Assembly: GCF_017872555.1 (NCBI RefSeq)
Contig: NZ_JAEDOX010000001.1
Span: forward strand, 124,001-188,000
Source: Ruegeria sp. HKCCSA071
GTDB taxonomy: Bacteria > Pseudomonadota > Alphaproteobacteria > Rhodobacterales > Rhodobacteraceae
Direction: 5' to 3'
DNA: 64,000 nt
Made by a program: the position numbers and the translations under genes. This document shows, in pieces, positions 1 to 7,665 of this stretch (positions are counted from its first letter, which is position 1; every line of letters starts with the position of its first letter). The notes under the pieces were generated by a model, which was not told where the DNA came from, did no database searches, and worked only from the letters and a program-made list of their open reading frames with translations.

Positions 1-1141
1 GCAGATCTTCGATATCGTAGGCATTGCCTGTAATTGGGGCAGGGGGCTGCAAGCCGTCTTCGACTCCAACAAGGGCTGCGCCCAAAACCGCCGCTAACAT
101 CAGGTAAGGGTTTATGTCTCCACCTGCAACGCGGTGTTCGATGCGCCGCGCTGCCGGTGCTCCGCCCGGGATGCGAATTGCGGCTGTTCTGTTCTCATAG
201 GCCCAGCAGGCCCCGGTCGGTGCATGCGCGCCCGGTACAAGCCGTGTGTATGAGTTGCCATGCGGAGCAAAAATCAACGTGCTGCCTGGCATGGCTGCCA
301 CACAACCCGCGACGGCGGAATGCAGAATGTCGGTCCCTTCAGGCCCGCCATTGTCAAACACATTGCGCCCACGTTGGTCCAGCACCGAGAAATGCACATG
401 CATCCCATTGCCCGCGTCATCGGCATAGGGTTTTGACATGAATGTTGCGGCAAACCCGTGTTTGCGCGCCAGGCCGCGTGTCAACGCCTTGAAAAGCCAC
501 GTATCGTCGGCACAGCGCAAGGCATCCTGATGATTCAGGTTGATCTCGAACTGGCCAACGCCACTTTCCGAGATGGCGGTTTGCGCGGGGATGTCCATGG
601 CGGCGCAGCCATCGTAGAGGTCTGTAAAGAAATCCTCGAACGCATCCATTTCAGCGACCGACAGAACGGACTCATGTAACAAACGGCGTCCGGTGATCGG
701 GTTCAACGGAGGTTGCGGTTGCGCACCCGAAGCATCGATGAGCGTGAATTCCAGTTCGGTCGCCGCGACGACCGACCAACCGCGTTTGGCATATCGGTCA
801 AGAATGGCAGACAGAGCGTGACGCGGATCACCCGCAAACGGAGTGCCTGCATCGTCATACAAGCTCATCGGAACCAGCGCCGTTTCTTTCGGAAGCCAGG
901 GGACAGGCACAGGACCCCGGTTGGTTGGGCGCAACACACCATCCGCATCGCCGGTTTCAAACACCAGCGGGCTGCCGTGAATGTCCGCACCCCAGAGATC
1001 GACATTGAGCGCCGAGAACGGCATGCGCACGGCGCCTTTTTCCAGCTTTCCCGCATATTCAGGGGGCACGCGCTTGCCCCGCATCTGACCGTTCAGGTCA
1101 CAGGCAGTCACACGAAAACTGTGCAGGGCGCTCAGGTCCAT
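1..1141 (-). CDS. Glutamine synthetase family protein, PuuA/GlnT-like (3' end cut off by window edge)
   Basis: The minus-strand frame is open from the window edge up to an ATG at 1141, giving about 380 visible residues. The order of motifs is that of the glutamine synthetase fold: a TELEFTL segment near residue 128, a conserved NGMHVHFS metal/ammonia region near 250, HGNSYTRL near 298 and an NRTAAIRIP nucleotide-binding stretch near 320. Spacing and N-terminus look more like gamma-glutamyl-polyamine or other GS-like ligases than GlnA; the true GlnA of this window is at 57884-59290. The ATG has GGAG six bases upstream; a TTG five codons earlier (1156), preceded by GGGGAA, is a possible alternative start. 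The gene is divergent from dusA. The substrate (putrescine, another amine or ammonia) cannot be decided from sequence. The C-terminus lies outside the window. Confidence 0.85.
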   Translation of the reverse strand, partial: MDLSALHSFRVTACDLNGQMRGKRVPPEYAGKLEKGAVRMPFSALNVDLWGADIHGSPLVFETGDADGVLRPTNRGPVPVPWLPKETALVPMSLYDDAGTPFAGDPRHALSAILDRYAKRGWSVVAATELEFTLIDASGAQPQPPLNPITGRRLLHESVLSVAEMDAFEDFFTDLYDGCAAMDIPAQTAISESGVGQFEINLNHQDALRCADDTWLFKALTRGLARKHGFAATFMSKPYADDAGNGMHVHFSVLDQRGRNVFDNGGPEGTDILHSAVAGCVAAMPGSTLIFAPHGNSYTRLVPGAHAPTGACWAYENRTAAIRIPGGAPAARRIEHRVAGGDINPYLMLAAVLGAALVGVEDGLQPPAPITGNAYDIEDL

Positions 1142-1200
1142 CGGGGGCTCCGTCAATTCTGTTTCCCCGTGATGTACTTCAATGGATCGGATTTGTCATC

Positions 1201-1216
1201 AAATTTGATCAAATTT
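1201..1216. promoter_or_regulatory. 16-bp perfect palindrome, candidate operator of the GS-like gene
   Basis: AAATTTGATCAAATTT is its own reverse complement. It lies 60 bp upstream of the ATG of the GS-like gene in an AT-rich patch, as expected for a repressor or activator site. The regulator is not identifiable and no regulator gene is adjacent in the window. Confidence 0.4.
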
Positions 1217-1339
1217 TGATTTTTGGATCAGATCTGTATGTTCGGCTTGGTTTTCGGCTGATAACACAGGAAGCCCTGCTGGCAAGGCTCGCGCCTTGCG
1301 TTTCCATCGGCAAAGATGTCGTGGGAACAACTGGTAAAG

Positions 1340-1360
1340 CATTGATCATATTGGTCAATG
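1340..1360. promoter_or_regulatory. Inverted repeat CATTGA-N9-TCAATG, candidate protein-binding site
   Basis: Perfect 6-bp arms separated by 9 bp lie in the divergent promoter region. The spacing is wrong for an FNR box (TTGAT-N4-ATCAA). Function is unknown. Confidence 0.25.
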
Positions 1361-1531
1361 AATGCGTCGGATGCAGGGTCTTGAAACGTTTGATTCCACA
1401 AGGGGTGTGTGCGCGAAATCGAGACGTAGTGCGGCGCTTCATCCCGCAGAACAGCTTCTTTCTACTTTCCGCAAGATTTGGCTTATTTTGGCGATTTTTC
1501 TATGATAGCTGCGGGTTTCGTACTCTTGAGG

Positions 1532-2548
1532 ATGGTTGAATTGACTGCACGTGGAAGAGATAAAATTCGACACCATGCAGCCCTGAGCATCGCCCCGATG
1601 ATGGACTGGACCGATCGCCACTGTCGGTATTTTCATCGGCTGCTTAGTTCGGAAACCTTGCTGTATACCGAGATGGTAACCGCACCGGCGCTTGTTCGGG
1701 GTGGGGCGCTGCATCTGTTGGATCATTCACCGCAGGAGCATCCCGTGGCTTTACAGTTGGGCGGGTCCGATCCGGCGGAGTTGGCGCAAGCGGCGAGACT
1801 GGGTGCTGATGCAGGATATGATGAGATCAATCTGAACTGTGGATGCCCGTCAGACAGGGTGCAGTCCGGTACTTTCGGGGCGGTTCTGATGAAAGATCCG
1901 GCGCGGGTTGCAGAATGCGTCGCAGCAATGCGCGAAGCGGTGACTGTGGATGTCACGGTCAAATGCCGCATCGGCGTGGATGATCAAGAGCCCGAAGAAG
2001 TTCTGCCCGCGTTCCTTGAGCAGATCAGCGCGGCGGGCTGTCAAAGAGTAACGATCCACGCGCGCAAGGCGTGGTTGCAGGGGTTGAGCCCCAAGGAAAA
2101 CCGCGATGTTCCACCGCTCGACTATGACCTTGTACATCGGATGAAAGCCGCATTTGCGGATCTGCATATATCGATCAATGGTGGTATCGCCAGCTTGGAC
2201 GAAGCAGCAGCACATCTGGACGCGGGTCTTGACGGTGTCATGATCGGTCGGGCGGCCTATCATCAGCCCGGTGATATCCTGGCAGATGCCGATCAGCGCA
2301 TTTTTGGCGTTGGAACCGTTCGCGATCCGATGACGGTTGTTCAAGAAATGGTGCCCTATATTGAGATGCACCTTGCCAATGGCGGGCGTTTGCACCAGAT
2401 CGCACGGCATATGCTGGGCCTCTTTGCAGGGAGTCCCGGTGCGCGGGCATGGCGGCGCGCATTGTCCGAAGGGGCCGTGCAGGAAGGGGCCGGGCCAGAA
2501 GTCATGCTACAGGCCTTGAACCACATAGCGCCGATGGCCGAGGTTTAG
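1532..2548 (+). CDS. dusA: tRNA-dihydrouridine(20/20a) synthase DusA
   Basis: FMN enzyme that reduces uridine to dihydrouridine in the tRNA D-loop using NADPH. The N-terminal APMMDWTDRHCRYFHR and LLYTEMVTA signatures are typical of DusA; the catalytic cysteine sits in NLNCGCPS, and KCRIG plus an ARKAWLQGLSPKENR-type segment are also conserved. The length, about 338 residues, is normal. The start is uncertain: the frame is open from further upstream, with ATG at 1502, ATG at 1532 and TTG at 1541. GAGG just before 1532 would suit the TTG better in spacing. The gene is followed after 17 bp by a TauE/SafE gene, so it may head that operon. Confidence 0.93.
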   Translation: MVELTARGRDKIRHHAALSIAPMMDWTDRHCRYFHRLLSSETLLYTEMVTAPALVRGGALHLLDHSPQEHPVALQLGGSDPAELAQAARLGADAGYDEINLNCGCPSDRVQSGTFGAVLMKDPARVAECVAAMREAVTVDVTVKCRIGVDDQEPEEVLPAFLEQISAAGCQRVTIHARKAWLQGLSPKENRDVPPLDYDLVHRMKAAFADLHISINGGIASLDEAAAHLDAGLDGVMIGRAAYHQPGDILADADQRIFGVGTVRDPMTVVQEMVPYIEMHLANGGRLHQIARHMLGLFAGSPGARAWRRALSEGAVQEGAGPEVMLQALNHIAPMAEV

Positions 2549-2565
2549 ACGGCAAAGGGGGGACG

Positions 2566-3390
2566 ATGCCCGAGACAATGTTGCTGGCCCAGATGATGGG
2601 CCTTTTGCTTGTGATCGGCGCGCTGGCCGGTGTGCTTGCCGGGCTGTTGGGAGTGGGCGGCGGTATCGTGCTGGTCCCCGCGTTCTTCTATGCGTTTCAA
2701 ACGCTTGGCTATGGCGGTCCGCAATTGATGCAGCTCTGTCTGGCGACGTCGCTGGCCACGATCATCATAACGTCTATGCGGTCGGTTCTTGCCCACAACA
2801 AGAAGGGCGCGGTGGATTGGGATATCCTGCGCGGTTGGGGTCCGGGTATTGTCGTCGGCGCAATTGTCGGAGTGCTGGTCGCATCGGCCCTGCGGACCGA
2901 GGCTTTGCAGGCACTGTTCGGAATTCTGGGCATGGTGATCGGTGCCTATCTTGGGTTGGGTCGCGCAGAATGGCGGTTGGGCGACGCAATGCCCGGCGGT
3001 ATCAAACGGGCCGTCCTGTCCCCACTGGTCGGGTTTCTTTCCGTTCTGATGGGCATCGGCGGTGGCAGTTTCGGTGTGCCGCTGATGAGCCTCTATAACA
3101 CCCCTATCCACCGCGCGGTCGCGACCGCTGCCGGGTTTGGGGTGATCATTGCCGTACCGTCGGTCATTGGGTTCTTGTTTGTGGATATCGCCCCCGAGCA
3201 TCGACCCCCGTTGACCATTGGCACGGTTAATCTTGTGGCCTTCGGGATCGTTGTTGCAATGACAATGGTTACCGCGCCCTGGGGGGTAAAGCTGGCCCAT
3301 GCGATGGACCCAAAACCGTTGAAACGTGTCTTCGCCGTGTTCCTGACGCTGGTCGCGCTGAATATGCTGCGCAAGGCCGTGGGATTATGA
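2566..3390 (+). CDS. TauE/SafE (TSUP) family membrane permease
   Basis: A hydrophobic protein of 274 residues with about eight membrane segments. The GLLGVGGGIVLVP motif near residue 25 and a second LMGIGGGSFGVP near residue 160 mark the two repeated halves of the TSUP family, which exports sulfite, sulfoacetate or other small organosulfur or organic anions. The ATG at 2566 follows a purine-rich AAAGGGGGGACG site. The stop codon overlaps the start of the downstream oxygenase-like gene as ATGA, so the two are probably translated together. Substrate is unknown. Confidence 0.85.
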   Translation: MPETMLLAQMMGLLLVIGALAGVLAGLLGVGGGIVLVPAFFYAFQTLGYGGPQLMQLCLATSLATIIITSMRSVLAHNKKGAVDWDILRGWGPGIVVGAIVGVLVASALRTEALQALFGILGMVIGAYLGLGRAEWRLGDAMPGGIKRAVLSPLVGFLSVLMGIGGGSFGVPLMSLYNTPIHRAVATAAGFGVIIAVPSVIGFLFVDIAPEHRPPLTIGTVNLVAFGIVVAMTMVTAPWGVKLAHAMDPKPLKRVFAVFLTLVALNMLRKAVGL

Positions 3391-4169
3391 GCGATTTTTC
3401 GGCCCGGGGCTGGGTGAAATTCCCGTATGACTCGGTGCTGGCCGAATGGGTGAACCACGCCTTGCCTGCCGCACGGGCGTCGACAACGGACCCGGCCCAT
3501 GCGGAATGGTTGGATTGTGAAGGGACGTGGTTCATCGGTGTCGACGCACTGCCCAATGACACGAAGGGCAGGGTCGGGCAGTCCGGGCCTCTGACCGGAA
3601 AGGCCATGGCGTTCATCGACAAGCACTTTGGAGATTTACCGCTGCACAAGGGGCAGGTTTCGGTTGTTTATCCGGGTTATCCGCGCCCGCGCCGGGGCGA
3701 GAATGAAGCGGCCACTCGTTACCGTCGACACAGGGATGCGGCCCATGTGGACGGTTTGCGCCCGACAGGACCGGATCGCCGCCGCCGGGTTGATGAACCT
3801 CATGTCTGGATTCTGGGCATTCCACTGACCGAGGCCAGCGCAGACGCGTCTCCGATGGTGGTGTGGGACGGCAGTCATCACATTCTGCGGTCCGCGTTCA
3901 GGCAGGCGCTTGAAGGGATGCCGCCTGAGGTCCTGCACGACGTTGACATAACGGACATCTACCAATCCGCCCGTCGCGAGGTGTTTGCGACCTGCCCAAG
4001 GATCGAGTTGCCTGCAAAGCCGGGAGAGGCCTATCTGCTGCACCGCCATTGCCTGCACGGGGTTGCACCTTGGGCCGAAGGGGCGACGGCGGGGCAAGAT
4101 GGTCGAATGATCGCCTATTTCCGCCCCGAATGTGCCGGTGGAGTAGCAGAATGGATCGAATCCGCCTAA
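3387..4169 (+). CDS. Putative Fe(II)/2-oxoglutarate-type dioxygenase fold protein (uncharacterised)
   Basis: A soluble protein of 260 residues that I do not recognise by name. It shows the residue pattern of the double-stranded beta-helix oxygenases: H120-V-D122 after an RRHRDAA segment, a distal histidine in LLHRHCLHGVAPW (H221 or H224), and an arginine about 16-20 residues later (R240 in GRMIAYFRP) that could hold 2-oxoglutarate. This is a motif-based inference, closest in style to PhyH-like enzymes. It is translationally coupled by ATGA to the TSUP exporter, so the enzyme may modify or make the anion that the permease moves. No signal peptide is present. Confidence 0.6.
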   Translation: MSDFSARGWVKFPYDSVLAEWVNHALPAARASTTDPAHAEWLDCEGTWFIGVDALPNDTKGRVGQSGPLTGKAMAFIDKHFGDLPLHKGQVSVVYPGYPRPRRGENEAATRYRRHRDAAHVDGLRPTGPDRRRRVDEPHVWILGIPLTEASADASPMVVWDGSHHILRSAFRQALEGMPPEVLHDVDITDIYQSARREVFATCPRIELPAKPGEAYLLHRHCLHGVAPWAEGATAGQDGRMIAYFRPECAGGVAEWIESA

Positions 4170-4205
4170 CGTCCTGTCATTATTTGGCTTTGGAGGTTTT
4201 GACCG

Positions 4206-4934
4206 ATGATGACGGTTCATACGAATTCTGACGGTGCACTCATAGAAGTCGAGTTGTCGGGGCAAGTAACCAGCGCCGATTACACCAATACTCTGGTACC
4301 CGCGATCGAGGCTGCGCTAACCGAACATGACACGGTTAGGTTACTGGCGATAATACAACCGGAATTCCAGGGGTACGATCTGGGCGCGGCCTGGTCTGAC
4401 ACCAAGCTGGGGTTAAGCCATTGGCGCGGGTTCGACCGGATCGCTGTTGTGGCGGATCAGGGCTGGGTGCAGACAAGCGTTCGTCTGGCTGCCCCCATTC
4501 TGCCCTGTCCGGTTCAGGTGTTCGATCTGACCGAGCTTGAGGGTGCCCGACGCTGGATGCGTGAGTCACTGGGATCGATCCACGTGACTGATCTGAGCGG
4601 CCCATGTGTTCAGATCAGCCTTTTGGGTAAGCTGGACCCCGAAAGGTACAAACAGGCAGAACGTGATCTGGATTCGCTTTTGCAGGACCGGCCAGGCTTT
4701 CGCCTGCTGATAGACCTCAGGGAGTTTGACGGCTGGCAAGGGCTGTCAGCGCTTGCGGCGCATTTTCGGTTGGCCAGCCGACATATCGGACAACTGGACC
4801 GAGCCGCGATCGTTGGGGACAAAAGCTGGCAGCGAATGGCACAGAAGGTCGCGAGCCATGTGTTAGGGACCCAGACGCAGTTTTTCCCGTCCGAAGAGTA
4901 CGACAACGCCAGCGCATGGCTTGCCGCCGGATAA
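4206..4934 (+). CDS. Tandem SpoIIAA-like (STAS-type) domain protein
   Basis: The 242 residues form two similar halves (about 1-118 and 122-242). Each has a short beta start (IEVELSGQVTSADY and VQISLLGKLDPERY), a central DLREFDGW-type strand-helix, and a DRIAVVAD / DRAAIVGD segment followed by a QTSVRLAAPI / QRMAQKVASHV helix. This is the pattern of the SpoIIAA-like family related to STAS and CRAL-TRIO folds, usually single-domain and possibly lipid- or nucleotide-binding. GGAGG lies nine bases before the first of two adjacent ATGs, which selects 4206. It may be last in the dusA-TSUP-oxygenase group. Function unknown. Confidence 0.7.
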   Translation: MMTVHTNSDGALIEVELSGQVTSADYTNTLVPAIEAALTEHDTVRLLAIIQPEFQGYDLGAAWSDTKLGLSHWRGFDRIAVVADQGWVQTSVRLAAPILPCPVQVFDLTELEGARRWMRESLGSIHVTDLSGPCVQISLLGKLDPERYKQAERDLDSLLQDRPGFRLLIDLREFDGWQGLSALAAHFRLASRHIGQLDRAAIVGDKSWQRMAQKVASHVLGTQTQFFPSEEYDNASAWLAAG

Positions 4935-5247
4935 ACCTTTGACTGCGGAACGCCTGAGCAGGCAACACCCAATCGGTCAAGGTTCGTGACGCAGCCTCGA
5001 ATCCGGTCGTGCGATGTCAGGCATGATTCGGCGGCTGACGGCGGATTTTTCGCAGCTTCAGCCCCAGCTTTCCTAGTCTTGGCAAAGCGTGTCGAAAAGT
5101 GACGTTAGGAAATTATGCGCTTTTGTGAGTTTTTCTTGATTAAGGCGTCAATAACGATCAAACGCCGCGTGTTTTCCCCCTTCTTGTGACGGGAAATACC
5201 TTTAGCCACACCCTGTCGCTGCGGGTTGCCACTCACGTTGAACCTCA
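4935..5247. other. Non-coding stretch after the SpoIIAA-like gene
   Basis: There is no convincing ORF. A short GCCT-GAGC-AGGC hairpin follows the stop codon and may help end transcription. The rest is lower in GC than the neighbourhood and contains a poly-T/AT patch around 5100-5160 that could be a promoter for the small ORFs at 5248-5551. No tRNA cloverleaf can be drawn. Confidence 0.4.
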
Positions 5248-5334
5248 ATGTTCAAGAGCTATACCCCCTCGGAACTCGAACTCGACCCGCAGTGGCACGG
5301 TTACTGGAAACGGGACGTCCGCAATGCCAATTAA
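5248..5334 (+). CDS. Short ORF, 28 codons, possible 5' part of a frameshifted small gene
   Basis: ATG at 5248 opens a 28-codon frame whose third positions are strongly GC-biased, as in real genes here. It stops at 5334, after overlapping by 11 nt a second ORF starting at 5324 in another frame. It has no Shine-Dalgarno sequence. Either two overlapping mini-genes or one gene broken by, or programmed for, a frameshift. No family recognised. Confidence 0.3.
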   Translation: MFKSYTPSELELDPQWHGYWKRDVRNAN

Positions 5335-5551
5335 GACTTTGATAGGAAGACTCACTAATACCAGAAAGACCAAACGTGCGGCTGACGTGCTGCAATCGGA
5401 ATACGCGCGCAATGAAGATCGGCGGTCCAAAACCAGCCAATCCGAGATTGCGCTTTTGTTTCAGAAAGAGTTGCGGGGCACCGCGCCGAACGCACCTATC
5501 CCGAAAAGGGCCACACAGCCGGCAGAAATGTCATCAAAACGTCTGCGCTGA
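5324..5551 (+). CDS. Small basic hypothetical protein (75 aa)
   Basis: Basic, Arg/Lys-rich protein beginning MPIKTLIGRL with a helical middle (AADVLQSEYARNEDRRSK). The frame stays open upstream to 5186, so the start is uncertain. It may be the continuation of the short ORF at 5248 through a frameshift. It is convergent with the DUF1289 gene, whose stop is 4 bp away. No known domain is recognised; codon bias is only moderate. Confidence 0.3.
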   Translation: MPIKTLIGRLTNTRKTKRAADVLQSEYARNEDRRSKTSQSEIALLFQKELRGTAPNAPIPKRATQPAEMSSKRLR

Positions 5552-5555
5552 TCAG

Positions 5556-5789
5556 TCAGGAGCCATTCATGCGAGCGGCACGCCCACCGCGCCGCTTGCT
5601 GAGACGTGGTTTACGAGAAGGCAGGTCGTTCATGATTTCAGCGCGTTCGCTGCTGTCCATCCTGGACCAGCGAGAAATCTCGTCAATCGTGCGGTAACAT
5701 CCGGTGCAGATACGCTCGGCCGGATGGACAACACAGATCTGGACACAAGGGCTTTCGACCTCATTGCGCTTCCAAACCATGTTCGTCAT
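5556..5789 (-). CDS. DUF1289 family small cysteine protein
   Basis: A 77-residue protein with the DUF1289 signature: SPCVQICVVHP, then ICTGCYRTIDEISRW. The four cysteines in the C-x3-C ... C-x2-C arrangement suggest a metal or Fe-S site; the biochemical role is not established. GGAGA lies eight bases before the ATG. It is the last gene of a minus-strand row ccmI-ruvX-DUF1289, 18 bp after ruvX, and is probably co-transcribed. The tail after residue 55 is strongly basic. Confidence 0.85.
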   Translation of the reverse strand: MTNMVWKRNEVESPCVQICVVHPAERICTGCYRTIDEISRWSRMDSSERAEIMNDLPSRKPRLSKRRGGRAARMNGS

Positions 5790-5807
5790 CGATCGGTCTC
5801 CGACCTG

Positions 5808-6272
5808 TTACAAAAAGCGCAGCCTGTCCAGCGCTCCCTGCAAGATATAACCTGCTGCAACGTGATCAATAACCTGTCCGCGACGTTTTCGTGACGTATC
5901 CGCCTCAAGCAGTGCTTTTTCTGCCGCAACCGTACTCAGCCGTTCATCCCAGAATCCGATAGGTAATTCCGTCAGACGGGACAGGTTTCGCGCAAATGCC
6001 CGTGTAGACTGGCAGCGCGGCCCCTCTGTGCCGTCCATGTTTTTGGGAAGACCCAACAGAATGCCGCCAATCTCGCGATCCGCAGCAATTTCGATCAACC
6101 GGGCGGAATCGAGTGTGAATTTCTTGCGCCTTACGGTTTCCAAAGGGCTGGCCACGCCCCGCATCCGGTCGGAAACTGCCACACCGATGGTCTTTTCACC
6201 CAGATCCAGCCCCATCAGCGCATGCATCGGGGGCAGCGCCTTGGCGAAGTCTTCGAAAACGTCGTGGATCAT
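5808..6272 (-). CDS. ruvX: Holliday junction resolvase-like protein RuvX (YqgF)
   Basis: 154 residues of the RNase H-like YqgF/RuvX family, implicated in pre-16S rRNA processing and possibly recombination. Key features: GLDLGEKTIGVAVSD near residue 22 with the first catalytic Asp, GLPKNMDGTEGPR near residue 73, and DERLSTVAAE near residue 113 with further acidic residues. The start overlaps the ccmI stop as ATGA, so translation is coupled. An essential housekeeping gene in most bacteria. Confidence 0.93.
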   Translation of the reverse strand: MIHDVFEDFAKALPPMHALMGLDLGEKTIGVAVSDRMRGVASPLETVRRKKFTLDSARLIEIAADREIGGILLGLPKNMDGTEGPRCQSTRAFARNLSRLTELPIGFWDERLSTVAAEKALLEADTSRKRRGQVIDHVAAGYILQGALDRLRFL

Positions 6273-7489
6273 TTCGCAATCCCTGCTTGCAGGGCTGCGG
6301 CATCAATGATCTGCAAGGCCTCGGTGTTTCCGGCATACACCACCAGCGCCTCATTGTGGATATCCATGGCCCGTTGGCCCTGACCCAGAACACCCAGTGC
6401 GGCGATCAAACGAGCCCATTCTTCGGGCGCGCCGCCTTCCGTCGCCAAGCGGTCGGACAACTGATCCACCATTCCCTGAATCATCTGCTGCCGTTCCTCG
6501 GGGCTCATTTCTGCCGCTGCGGCCATGTCCTCGCGACTTGGGCTGGACGGTGCGCTTAGGTCCGGTGCGTTGAAAACCCCTGCCCGAAAGGCCAACTCAT
6601 CAATCTGATCCCGGATCGCACCCGCCCACGGCGCGCTTGCCGGGGCTTCCCTCAGCGTTTCGACCCAAATGCGGTAGGCAAGGTCTGGTCGTCCGGTCTG
6701 AACCAACATTTGCCCCCAATAGTATCGGGCCGGGCCGTGATGGGGATCGCGTTTCAAAGCTTCGGCAAGAGCCTGTTCAGCTTCGGGCGACACATATCCA
6801 CCCGCAGCCAGGATCATCATCTCGGCAAAATCCGCGTAGTGCTCGGCTGTGGCTGCGTCGCCTGACAGTTCGATCACCCTTTGTTGCGCGCTATATCCAT
6901 CCTTGAAGTTTCCTGAATTGGTCTCATGCTGCGCCAAAAGCATCTGCCCCTGCAGATCATCCGGGCGGGCCGAAACGGTTTCTCGCAACTGCTTGAGAAG
7001 AGACGCGTAATTTTCGTCAAGCTGCGCCGCTTGAGGTGGGGTTGCCAGTTCTTCTGCGGCGCTCTGGGACGGACGATTTGCGCGCACCTCCTCGGCCAGT
7101 TCCAGCCGCGCAGTAAGGGGCATGTCGGGCAACCCGACGGCGCCGATACGATGATACATCGCCATCGCGCCCCCGGTGATGATCAGCATGACAACCGGAA
7201 TTGTCACAATCGAGACGGTCCGTGATGGCCCGGCACCCGAGCCACCCTTTTTCATTTGTTCGTCAGCGGCAAGAATTCGTCGCGAGATTTCGGTGCGAAC
7301 CCGTTCCGCATCTGCCTCACCAATCACCCCGCGAGCCAGATCCCGGTCAACACCAGACAGTTGTTCACGATACACCCGCAAATCGTAAGCCGCCGCAGGT
7401 TCATCCCCACGGCGTTTGCGCAGCAATGTGAAACTCAGAAATGCCGCAATCAGAAGCGCGACAAGAAAAATCAGAACCCAGAACGTCAT
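6269..7489 (-). CDS. ccmI: Cytochrome c maturation protein CcmI (CycH)
   Basis: 406-residue inner-membrane apocytochrome c chaperone that passes the CXXCH peptide to CcmFH. It has an N-terminal membrane segment (FWVLIFLVALLIAAFLSF), a heptad-like cytoplasmic loop (AYDLRVYREQLSGVDRDLARGV), a second membrane segment near residue 115 and TPR-like helical repeats in the periplasmic C-terminal part. The ATG at 7489 has GGAGGGG upstream, which decides it over the longer open frame. It lies apart from ccmABCDG (38.8-41.6 kb), and is coupled to ruvX downstream. Confidence 0.9.
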   Translation of the reverse strand: MTFWVLIFLVALLIAAFLSFTLLRKRRGDEPAAAYDLRVYREQLSGVDRDLARGVIGEADAERVRTEISRRILAADEQMKKGGSGAGPSRTVSIVTIPVVMLIITGGAMAMYHRIGAVGLPDMPLTARLELAEEVRANRPSQSAAEELATPPQAAQLDENYASLLKQLRETVSARPDDLQGQMLLAQHETNSGNFKDGYSAQQRVIELSGDAATAEHYADFAEMMILAAGGYVSPEAEQALAEALKRDPHHGPARYYWGQMLVQTGRPDLAYRIWVETLREAPASAPWAGAIRDQIDELAFRAGVFNAPDLSAPSSPSREDMAAAAEMSPEERQQMIQGMVDQLSDRLATEGGAPEEWARLIAALGVLGQGQRAMDIHNEALVVYAGNTEALQIIDAAALQAGIAK

Positions 7490-7571
7490 GGCCCCTCCGA
7501 AGATGCTGCCCTGACTTAGACCTGTGGGGCGTCCGACAAAAGGGACAAATGGCCGCGAATGAACGACATGT

Positions 7572-7591
7572 CGCAATAGTGCGATATTGCG
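7572..7591. promoter_or_regulatory. Perfect inverted repeat upstream of soxB, candidate operator
   Basis: CGCAATA-GTGCGA-TATTGCG: perfect 7-bp arms around a 6-bp spacer, 75 bp upstream of the soxB start and 83 bp upstream of ccmI. Shape and position suit a dimeric repressor such as a GntR- or RpiR-type protein controlling the sarcosine oxidase operon. The regulator is not in the window. Confidence 0.45.
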
Positions 7592-7665
7592 GCGTTGCGC
7601 GGCGCGGTTAAACTGTCACCGCGCGGCATACCTGCGCGCAATCACCGAACCGGATGGATTCGCTT

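Larger units (their letters stand above)
1142..1531. other. Intergenic region between the GS-like gene and dusA
   Basis: No convincing gene is present; the short open frames here lack ribosome sites and GC-rich third positions. The region holds a 16-bp perfect palindrome (1201-1216), an inverted repeat (1340-1360) and a small hairpin, GCAAGGC-TCGC-GCCTTGC, at 1282-1299. It presumably carries the divergent promoters of the GS-like gene and dusA. Confidence 0.5.

Noticed and set aside
4975..5005. tRNA-like GGTTCG / TCGAATCC fragments
   Set aside because: No acceptor stem, D arm or anticodon arm can be paired around them.
5130..5150. TTGA...TCAA pair resembling an FNR box
   Set aside because: Spacing of 8 instead of 6 between half-sites; not a match.
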